The notes beneath the pieces were generated by a model. That model saw only the letters and a program-made list of their open reading frames with translations, made no database searches and had not been told where the DNA came from. A stretch of 5,257 bases of DNA from Verrucomicrobiota bacterium (lineage in GTDB: Bacteria; Verrucomicrobiota; Verrucomicrobiia; Opitutales; Coraliomargaritaceae). The stretch covers positions 1 through 5,257 of the forward strand of contig JAQCDT010000091.1 of NCBI GenBank assembly GCA_027620575.1, given 5' to 3'. A program made the translations under genes and the position numbers. Position 1 is the stretch's first letter. Every line of letters starts with the position of its first letter. Of this stretch, positions 1 to 5,257 are shown in pieces.

Positions 1-2
1 GA

Positions 3-542
3 AATGTGTCATCAGATTATGAAAATTATAGTTTTTTCCCTTGGTCCAATTTTAATAACAACCTGCAGAATTGGGTTTTTAATGGAGGAAGTTTATTCAT
101 AAATGATGATACTGAATCAGATTTTAATTTATTTAATATTTTAAATATAAAGAAACAGCGAGTACTTAATGGGGTAAATATTTTAGAACAAAACTTATAT
201 AATGGAACATTTGGTTCGATACCTCAAAACAATTGGACAGGCAATGCTTTCTCACACAATTATATTTCAAGTGTAGGTACGGGATACACTCTTAATTCAT
301 TAATTGAAGACCAAGGTGGGAACACAATTGTAGGAACTGTAGCACACGGTTACGGTAAAATTATTTATGCTGGCATGACGGGAATAAATTTTCAAGGAGG
401 TACTAATGATTACGATGCAAATGTACTTTGGAATAATTTAATTGCCTATTCAATTGAATCAAGTGCTATCCCAGAACCATCAACCTATGCTTTGATACTG
501 GGAGCAGCAGCTCTTGGTTTTATTATTAGAAGACGCAAGTAA
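3..542 (+). CDS. PEP-CTERM sorting domain protein, 5' end outside window
   Basis: The reading frame is open to the left edge, so this is the C-terminal part of a longer exported protein. A GTG at base 6 could be read as a start, but it has no visible ribosome binding site and no signal peptide follows, so I treat the gene as 5'-truncated. Counting from that GTG (178 residues), the last 25 residues are a classical PEP-CTERM signal: Pro-Glu-Pro at 156-158 (bases 471-479), a hydrophobic helix at about 161-174, and a terminal RRRK. In known systems this signal is recognised by exosortase, which cleaves near PEP and releases the protein to the outer surface or into extracellular matrix. The rest is rich in Asn, Gly and aromatic residues. 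GGSLFIND (27-34), NWTGNAFSH (76-84) and HGYGKIIYAGMTG (115-127) resemble the beta-strand and turn pattern of the ThuA/class I glutamine-amidotransferase-like fold; that part is inference only. No catalytic residues can be named and the substrate is unknown. Confidence 0.85.
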   Translation, partial: NVSSDYENYSFFPWSNFNNNLQNWVFNGGSLFINDDTESDFNLFNILNIKKQRVLNGVNILEQNLYNGTFGSIPQNNWTGNAFSHNYISSVGTGYTLNSLIEDQGGNTIVGTVAHGYGKIIYAGMTGINFQGGTNDYDANVLWNNLIAYSIESSAIPEPSTYALILGAAALGFIIRRRK

Positions 543-568
543 GGCTTTAAGCCATACCCTCACAATTC

Positions 569-589
569 TTCCGTTTTAAGATGGCGGAA
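569..589 (+). terminator. Possible transcription-terminator hairpin after the PEP-CTERM gene
   Basis: TTCCG at 569-573 pairs with CGGAA at 585-589. Two further G-U pairs (574/584 and 575/583) extend the stem to seven pairs around a 7-base loop. The hairpin lies 26 bases past the stop codon, a sensible place for a terminator. However, no T-run follows directly; the nearest one is at 620-630, about 30 bases away. It could instead be an mRNA-stabilising 3' hairpin or chance. Confidence 0.25.
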
Positions 590-628
590 TAAGTCAGAAT
601 ATCCAGATTAGGCGGTTGGTTTTTTATT

Positions 629-656
629 TTGAATTTTTGCCACTTTTCTCTAAAAG
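629..656 (+). promoter_or_regulatory. Weak candidate promoter for the tRNA and downstream genes
   Basis: TTGAAT at 629-634 and TAAAAG at 651-656 are separated by 16 bases and would place transcription start roughly 10 bases before the tRNA. Both boxes depart from the sigma-70 consensus and the region is AT-rich, so such pairs arise easily by chance. It is listed because a promoter must exist between the PEP-CTERM gene and the tRNA unless the two are co-transcribed, and this is the best pair I can find in 543-674. Nothing else is evident in that 132-base gap. Confidence 0.2.
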
Positions 657-674
657 ATTGTGTTTCTTTGATGT

Positions 675-749
675 GTCCCCATAGTTCAATGGATAGAACC
701 GCAGTTTCCTAAACTGTTAATCCGAGTTCGAATCTCGGTGGGGGCACCA
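675..749 (+). tRNA. tRNA-Arg (anticodon CCT)
   Basis: A complete cloverleaf can be folded by eye. The acceptor stem GTCCCCA (675-681) pairs with TGGGGGC (739-745), with one G-U pair. The D arm is GTTC (684-687) and GAAC (696-699) around an 8-base loop containing GG. The anticodon stem GCAGT (701-705) pairs with ACTGT (713-717) around loop TTCCTAA, giving anticodon CCT at 708-710. A 4-base variable region (718-721) follows. The T arm is CCGAG (722-726) and CTCGG (734-738) around TTCGAAT. The discriminator is A746 and the CCA tail is encoded at 747-749. This tRNA reads the arginine codon AGG, which the TPR gene downstream uses several times (for example Arg128). All stems are intact, so it looks functional. 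Confidence 0.97.
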
Positions 750-789
750 GAAGATATATCCCGATAGAGCTCATAAATCCTTCAATTTC

Positions 790-3456
790 ATGAATTTTGT
801 TCAATTCCTTACTTTTTTACTTTTTAGCACTGCGATGTTGGTGGGTGAGAGTGTGCAACTACTTGAGGAGTCGTACGAGGATTTAGCTAACACTAGTATA
901 TCAATAGAAAAGCAATATGTTTTAGCCAATAGTGCGATGGATTTTGGTTTGTTTGAAAGTGCGGCAGAGATTTATGAATCTTTACTCAGCACGGATGCAA
1001 TTGAGTCGTTGAATATCTCTCAAGAAGCGATTCGTCTTTCATTAATTAAAGCCTATATTGGTAGCCGAAACTTTAATTCAGCTGAGCTCATTTTAAATGA
1101 AATCCCCCAAGCGTATCAAAAAGACCAATTTTTTCTCTACAATTTAATCACTCAATATGTGCTGAATTATAGGCAATCTAAAAAAGATAAGCTGGAATTA
1201 TTGAAAAGAAATTTAAAACAAATTAAGGTCGAACGATTAGGGGATCAAGATAAGGCGTGGTATTATTATTTTAGAGCCACTGAGGAATTAATTAAAGGGA
1301 AGAAAAGCGATTTAAAGGATTCTTTATTTCAAGCAAAAGTATTTTCGGAATCAGAAGTCGAGCGCAGGGCATTTTTTGAGAGTTTAATTTTGCGACTGGA
1401 ATATAATAGTCAGTTGCCAAGCATGCAAACTTTACGGCAATTGAAAAAGTTGTTGAAAGCGAATCAGGACAAGAAACAGGCGTATCACTATGCGTATGAT
1501 TATGCTTATTTATTGGCCTTAAGGGGCGAAAAAAATGAAGCGATCGATGTCATAAATGATGAATTACTTAAAGGTGAATCGGTTTATAGTTTATATGAAT
1601 TAGACAATTTGCGTCTGCTCAAAGTTGTAGTATTAGGGGTTAAGAGTGTTTCGGGAAGAGATTTACTGTTTACACTGATTCAATCATCAGACGATACGCT
1701 TATTTTGGATCTGAGTTTTCGTTTATTAAAAGAGAATGTAAGCGGTACGAGTGATTCTGAATTTTTAGAGACGCTTGCCTTATATTTTCAGAATCAACCC
1801 TTACACCCACTGAAATTTAAATTTTATCAATTCAAAGCTAAGTTGCTTTTAAACGAAATAGAGCAAGGTTTGAATGAAGCAGATGAGGCCTCACGCTTAC
1901 TTGCACTGAATCAACTTAAAGTAGATGCAGAATATATTTTAGAAAATTTTCCCGGAACAGAATCATTAGAGGACATTTATAGAATATTAGTGTATGTAGC
2001 CTTAAATCAGCCATCACCTCAGTATCGTTTGGCCGCTGATTATCTGAGTAAGGTTCTAGATTTTTCCTTCGATGGGTCAGAGCGGCAAAAGCTGAATCAA
2101 CTGATTGGAAATTGCTATTTCTTGAATGATGATTTTGAGGTAGCGGCTGAATTTTACATGGCGGCACTTGCTGAAGAAGGACTTTGGTACGAGGAAACAA
2201 AAGGGCAATTGTGGTTTCGGTTAGTCACGGCAAAAATAAGGGCTGATTTGTTAACAGACGATTTGGTAAGGAGCGTAGAGGAAGCTTTTCTGGCAAAAGA
2301 GATTTCTTTTGAAACCTACCTCAAAATTCAATGGAATATTGCATTAAATTATCGTAAGTCTGGGAAATATAATGAGGCAGTGACTTTGATAAATAATGCA
2401 TTGAATCGATTTGATGCGTTTTCAGTGCCAGTGCTTCTAGATGTTCGCTTTAAATGGTTTGCTCTCTATGTGAAATATCTCTCTGGCTTTAATAGCGAGT
2501 CTTCGATACGGGAAGCACAATCACTCATGGATCGTTTAAATCAATTGACCGAGGAAGAAATTGAAGAAGAGGCTTTGAGCCTTTTAAAAAGCCAAGTGAG
2601 CTTATTAAAAGCACAATTTTTATTGATGAATAATCAGGCAAACGAAGCTTCTTTGGTTATTGATGACTTGCAAAATAGTTTTCCAAATTCTCAAGCCTCG
2701 GAACTCTCTTATATTGTTTTGGCGGATTATTATACAATGCTCGAAGAGTATGACTTAGCGGAATCTTATTTGCTGATGTTGGCAAAGAATTATCCAGAGA
2801 GTGATTATGCGGCTGAAGCTTTGCTTGAAGCGGCTCTGAATGCAGAAAAGTTTGAATCCAATCGATTCCGTCAATCGATTCAATTACTGAACCAATTGGT
2901 TAATACCTACAGCGATTCCCCTTTAGTCTTTTTTGCGATGCGCCATCAAGGTGACCTCTTGAGAAAGGCGAGTGATTTTTCAGGGGCTATTTCTGTTTAT
3001 GATAATTTAATTCAAAAATTCCCGGATCACCCGAATCGTTATTTAGCAGATTTATCTCGATTGGATTGTCTGTTGGCACTGGCTAATCAAAATACAAATT
3101 ACGATTTCAAAGAGATTATTGTCGAATTAGAGCGCTTGTTAGATTTGCCGAATTTACCTGAAGAATTTCAACTAGAAGTCCGCTACAAACTCGCTTTCAT
3201 TTTCAGTAAAATTAACCAAACAGGCGTAGCCAATAAGGTGATTTTATCAATTATTGATGACTTTATCGATTCGGATTCGCGTACGGAGAATTTCTCTCCA
3301 ATTGAAAGCTATTGGATAGCTCGAAGTTTATTTTTATTGTGCGACCATCTGAATGCAGATAATCAAGTGGAGGAGAGTAAAAAAATATATCGTATGATTA
3401 TTGCTTATAACTTGCCAGGATTTGAACTAGCAAAACAATTACTGCTAGAACTTTAG
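790..3456 (+). CDS. Large TPR-repeat envelope protein of an ExbB/ExbD operon
   Basis: This is an 888-residue protein built almost entirely of paired amphipathic helices. A hydrophobic N-terminus (about 4-18) suggests Sec export to the periplasm or envelope, although it has no Lys/Arg before the core. TPR-like units are clearest at about 41-67, 434-462, 511-540, 603-632, 637-672 and 715-750. In the C-terminal half, repeats end in NSFPNSQA, NYPESDYA and KFPDHPN-type turns, as in BamD/CpoB-like tandem TPRs. The middle (about 100-400) is more diverged helical repeat. No enzymatic motif is visible, so a protein-binding scaffold role is inferred. ATG 790 is the first usable start after the tRNA, 40 bases away; no Shine-Dalgarno sequence precedes it. 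The stop codon touches the exbB-like gene, so the two are almost certainly co-transcribed. TPR proteins encoded beside TonB systems are known in other bacteria (for example TtpA-type proteins with TonB systems in Vibrio), which supports a role as motor accessory. Exact partner unknown. Confidence 0.88.
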   Translation: MNFVQFLTFLLFSTAMLVGESVQLLEESYEDLANTSISIEKQYVLANSAMDFGLFESAAEIYESLLSTDAIESLNISQEAIRLSLIKAYIGSRNFNSAELILNEIPQAYQKDQFFLYNLITQYVLNYRQSKKDKLELLKRNLKQIKVERLGDQDKAWYYYFRATEELIKGKKSDLKDSLFQAKVFSESEVERRAFFESLILRLEYNSQLPSMQTLRQLKKLLKANQDKKQAYHYAYDYAYLLALRGEKNEAIDVINDELLKGESVYSLYELDNLRLLKVVVLGVKSVSGRDLLFTLIQSSDDTLILDLSFRLLKENVSGTSDSEFLETLALYFQNQPLHPLKFKFYQFKAKLLLNEIEQGLNEADEASRLLALNQLKVDAEYILENFPGTESLEDIYRILVYVALNQPSPQYRLAADYLSKVLDFSFDGSERQKLNQLIGNCYFLNDDFEVAAEFYMAALAEEGLWYEETKGQLWFRLVTAKIRADLLTDDLVRSVEEAFLAKEISFETYLKIQWNIALNYRKSGKYNEAVTLINNALNRFDAFSVPVLLDVRFKWFALYVKYLSGFNSESSIREAQSLMDRLNQLTEEEIEEEALSLLKSQVSLLKAQFLLMNNQANEASLVIDDLQNSFPNSQASELSYIVLADYYTMLEEYDLAESYLLMLAKNYPESDYAAEALLEAALNAEKFESNRFRQSIQLLNQLVNTYSDSPLVFFAMRHQGDLLRKASDFSGAISVYDNLIQKFPDHPNRYLADLSRLDCLLALANQNTNYDFKEIIVELERLLDLPNLPEEFQLEVRYKLAFIFSKINQTGVANKVILSIIDDFIDSDSRTENFSPIESYWIARSLFLLCDHLNADNQVEESKKIYRMIIAYNLPGFELAKQLLLEL

Positions 3457-3461
3457 TGCTT

Positions 3462-4133
3462 ATGGAATTAAATAAATTAAATATATTTCTTGATGTAGGG
3501 CCTATGGCGTTTCCGTTGCTTGCTTTGGCATTTATTGGTTTTATTATCTTTTTGGAACGAACACTCTTCTTGCATAAGGGGCAGATCAATGTTCAAGAAT
3601 TTATTTCTGGAATTAAGAATCTTTTAAAAAAGGGTCGTCTAGTAGAAGCTGTGGCACTTTGTGAAGAAATGGGAGGCTCTGCGGCTCATTTGGTGAAAAC
3701 GGTCTTATTAAATTATGAGGCAAATGTAGATTTGATTATTGCGCATTTAAGAAAGCGTTTAAGTCTTGAGATTCCCAGCTTAGAGCGGCGGATAGGCATT
3801 CTGTCTGTCGTGGCTCGTATCAGCCCTTTAATTGGTTTTTTGGGTACTTTGATTGCGGGTATTGAGATAATCAGTAATTTATCATTTTTTGATGGAGCGA
3901 GTGGTATGTTGATAGCAGCCCTAGCCAATGCTCTATTCAGCTCAGCCCTAGGCTTGGTTATTTGTATTTTTGCTACGGCTGGGCATCATTTTTTGGAAGT
4001 TAGAATAACCCATGTCATTCACGATTACGAGTGGCTTTCTTCTGAAATGTTAGAGGTGATATTGGAAGAAAGAGGTATGGCTTCAGGCGAAAGCACAGCA
4101 AAAAATACCAAGTTAGATAAAGAGCATGAATAA
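3462..4133 (+). CDS. exbB: MotA/TolQ/ExbB family proton channel protein (ExbB-like)
   Basis: ExbB-type proteins form an inner-membrane pentamer around ExbD that couples proton flow to movement of a periplasm-spanning partner. The architecture fits: one helix near the N-terminus (about 15-34, numbering from GTG 3456), a cytoplasmic loop (about 40-112), and two C-terminal helices (about 114-134 and 150-175). The diagnostic stretch is SPLIGFLGT (123-131), matching the family's PLLGLLGT, preceded by LERRIGILSVVARI; ALFSSALGL (159-167) matches the third-helix motif. The position aligning with E. coli ExbB Glu176 is Asn158, and the proline that follows the third-helix motif in ExbB is Phe. ATG 3462 gives a 5-base gap after the TPR gene; GTG 3456 overlaps its stop as TAGTG and would add two residues, and no ribosome binding site decides between them. 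The tail after about 205 is short and charged. TolQ is a possible alternative label, but no tolA, tolB or pal is in view. Confidence 0.92.
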   Translation: MELNKLNIFLDVGPMAFPLLALAFIGFIIFLERTLFLHKGQINVQEFISGIKNLLKKGRLVEAVALCEEMGGSAAHLVKTVLLNYEANVDLIIAHLRKRLSLEIPSLERRIGILSVVARISPLIGFLGTLIAGIEIISNLSFFDGASGMLIAALANALFSSALGLVICIFATAGHHFLEVRITHVIHDYEWLSSEMLEVILEERGMASGESTAKNTKLDKEHE

Positions 4134-4623
4134 TGCAAAAGATGAATCATTAACGTTTGTTGAAAGTGTAGGGCAACCACTCTTTCAAAGGCGATTGCGA
4201 GTTCATCGAAGGCAGAGCAACCGAGAGACTCCATTTAACTTAATCATATTAATCGATCTTGCCTTCATCGGTCTATTGTTTGCGATTTTATTAACTCGCT
4301 TGGTGACCTTACCTGGCATGAATATAGATTTTGTAAAGACAGACATGCAGGTACATGCGACACATTCAAATGTGGTCATTTTAACATTAGAAAATACCGA
4401 TACGATATTTTTTGATGGGGGCATCTACAATATGCAAACGATTGAATCAGCCTTGAATGGTTATTTAAAGAAAGAAGCATCTAGAAAAGGGACAAGCCTG
4501 ATTATTCGCTCAGATAGTCAGATCGATTTAGAGTCATTTTTAAAATTATGCAGTATGGTTGAAGATGCAGGATATAAAAATATACAAATCCTGGGTCAGT
4601 CAGAGGCCATCAATGGATTATAA
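4126..4623 (+). CDS. exbD: Biopolymer transporter ExbD/TolR family protein (ExbD-like)
   Basis: This is the motor partner of the ExbB-like protein, 165 residues with the usual ExbD layout. It has a basic cytoplasmic N-terminus (RRLRVHRR at 22-29), a single membrane helix at about 38-57 and a periplasmic domain. Asp44 (codon 4255-4257), in the stretch FNLIILIDLAFIGLL, aligns with E. coli ExbD Asp25, the membrane aspartate proposed to carry protons. The proline normally two residues before it (as in TPFID) is absent here. The periplasmic half follows the family pattern: beta strand VVILTLENTDTIFFDGG (78-94), a helix starting at the residues MQTIESAL, then SLIIRSDSQIDLESFLKL and a final DAGYKNIQIL strand. 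ATG 4126 lies inside the exbB-like gene, giving an 8-base overlap (ATGAATAA) that suggests translational coupling and a fixed stoichiometry. The N-terminus is longer than that of E. coli ExbD by roughly 20 residues. TolR is the alternative family member. Confidence 0.9.
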   Translation: MNNAKDESLTFVESVGQPLFQRRLRVHRRQSNRETPFNLIILIDLAFIGLLFAILLTRLVTLPGMNIDFVKTDMQVHATHSNVVILTLENTDTIFFDGGIYNMQTIESALNGYLKKEASRKGTSLIIRSDSQIDLESFLKLCSMVEDAGYKNIQILGQSEAINGL

Positions 4624-4633
4624 TAAAAATGGC

Positions 4634-4638
4634 AGGGG
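4634..4638 (+). promoter_or_regulatory. Shine-Dalgarno-like site that decides the start of the last gene
   Basis: AGGGG at 4634-4638 lies 8 bases before ATG 4647, a good spacing. The other in-frame ATG, at 4629, has only A/T-rich sequence in front and would put this motif inside the coding region. This is the only clear ribosome binding site of the four-gene block; the first three genes have none. Confidence 0.5.
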
Positions 4639-4646
4639 CAGGTAAG

Positions 4647-5257
4647 ATGAAATCTACGCTACAATTATTCGTTTCTAAAATTAGAGTTTATTGGCGCTTG
4701 TTTTTTCAAAGAATGCCTCTTCTTAGAAATGCGACAGTGGTAGCGCTAATTTTATTCGCTCTATTTTATTTGGTTCGATTTGATGCTCCCTTAAATTTTC
4801 AATTTTCAGAAACAGGGGCTAACTTTCAATTTATACAAGAGAGCAATTTAAAAGATGTTTATCGAAGTCCTGCAAATGTAGAGCTTTTTGATACGGCTCC
4901 TATTTTTATTCCAACTCGTTGGAATTATGCTTCTACAGTATTTCCCGAAAAGCGCATTTCAAATGATGCTGAATTTGTTTCGTTTGAACCAATCATTGAG
5001 ATTGAAAAAATGATCGAATTGAATCGCTTAGACACAGATGAAGAGTCCTTTGATTATAGTATACTCTACGAAAAAGCTGTTTATGATCACCGCTTACTTG
5101 CTTTGTTCTCTCCCAATAAAATGCAAGCAGATGGGGAAATGATTTTTTCTAATAAGCGAACGTTACGAGTGGAAGTTATAGAGAGTTACGATACGGCAGT
5201 ATCTTCAGGCGGAGCCACAGTAGAATTAGATTATTCATTCGATACAGATGCTTTATT
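4647..5257 (+). CDS. Unrecognised single-pass membrane protein, 3' end outside window
   Basis: The frame stays open from ATG 4647 to the window end, giving 203 visible residues (six more if ATG 4629 is used). I do not recognise the family. The N-terminus is short and basic (residues 1-27, several Lys/Arg), followed by one hydrophobic helix at about 28-43. The positive-inside pattern makes this a type II membrane protein with the rest in the periplasm. The visible periplasmic part is acidic and rich in aromatic and beta-prone residues, with a notable stretch FDTAPIFIPTRWN at 81-93. The gene follows the exbD-like gene by 23 bases, so it is probably co-transcribed, and its topology and position suit a TonB-like transducer or another motor partner. 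Against an ordinary TonB, there is no proline-rich linker after the membrane helix, and any C-terminal domain is out of view. Calling it TonB would be a guess. Confidence 0.8.
   Translation, partial: MKSTLQLFVSKIRVYWRLFFQRMPLLRNATVVALILFALFYLVRFDAPLNFQFSETGANFQFIQESNLKDVYRSPANVELFDTAPIFIPTRWNYASTVFPEKRISNDAEFVSFEPIIEIEKMIELNRLDTDEESFDYSILYEKAVYDHRLLALFSPNKMQADGEMIFSNKRTLRVEVIESYDTAVSSGGATVELDYSFDTDAL

Noticed and set aside
543..560. GGCTTTAAGCC inverted repeat just after the PEP-CTERM stop codon
   Set aside because: The stem is only four pairs with a 3-base loop and no T-run; too weak to call a terminator or operator.
675..749. tRNA-Arg as an integration site for a mobile element
   Set aside because: No integrase gene and no second copy of the tRNA 3' end is present in the window; the downstream genes look like a core envelope operon.
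1916..2200. Minus-strand open frame of 94 codons inside the TPR gene
   Set aside because: It lies wholly within a convincing + strand gene, has no recognisable domain, and its composition looks like an antisense shadow of helical repeats.
3398..3589. Minus-strand 63-codon frame with a CPLC motif near its start, resembling a zinc knuckle
   Set aside because: It spans the TPR/exbB-like junction opposite the first ExbB helix; the Cys pair is antisense to Lys-Gly-Gln codons and no second Cys pair follows.
3916..3950. Direct repeat CAGCCCTA (3916-3923 and 3943-3950)
   Set aside because: It encodes the Ala/Leu-rich third helix of the ExbB-like protein and is explained by repeated Ala-Leu codons.
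3713..4424. Three further minus-strand frames (3713-3928, 4025-4234, 4203-4424)
   Set aside because: All are opposite well-supported exbB-like and exbD-like coding sequence and show no family features.

Overview
The window reads as part of the chromosome of an AT-rich Gram-negative bacterium, most likely a Verrucomicrobiota member of the Opitutae type. This is inferred from three things: a protein ending in a PEP-CTERM/exosortase sorting signal, an ExbB/ExbD pair preceded by a large TPR protein, and mostly missing Shine-Dalgarno sequences. No rRNA or marker gene is present to confirm the assignment.

Layout, all on the + strand. (1) Bases 1-542 hold the C-terminal part of an exported PEP-CTERM protein; its start lies outside the window. 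(2) Bases 543-674 are non-coding, with one moderate hairpin, a T-rich stretch and a weak promoter-like pair. (3) Bases 675-749 are a complete tRNA-Arg (anticodon CCT) with encoded CCA. (4) From 790 to the window end runs a tightly packed block of four genes: a TPR-repeat protein of 888 residues, an ExbB/TolQ-family proton-channel protein, an ExbD/TolR-family protein, and an unrecognised single-pass membrane protein cut off by the window end. The junctions are a 5-base gap (or 1-base overlap), an 8-base overlap and a 23-base gap, so they are very likely one transcript.

Functionally, ExbB and ExbD would form the inner-membrane motor that turns proton motive force into mechanical work on the cell envelope. 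The TPR protein is a likely periplasmic or envelope-bound scaffold. The last gene sits where a TonB-like transducer or another motor partner would be expected, but its visible part lacks a TonB-type proline-rich linker. The most notable detail is that the ExbB-like protein appears to lack the transmembrane glutamate (E. coli ExbB Glu176) that is functionally important in classical ExbB, while the ExbD aspartate is kept. This suggests a divergent motor rather than an ordinary iron-uptake Ton system.
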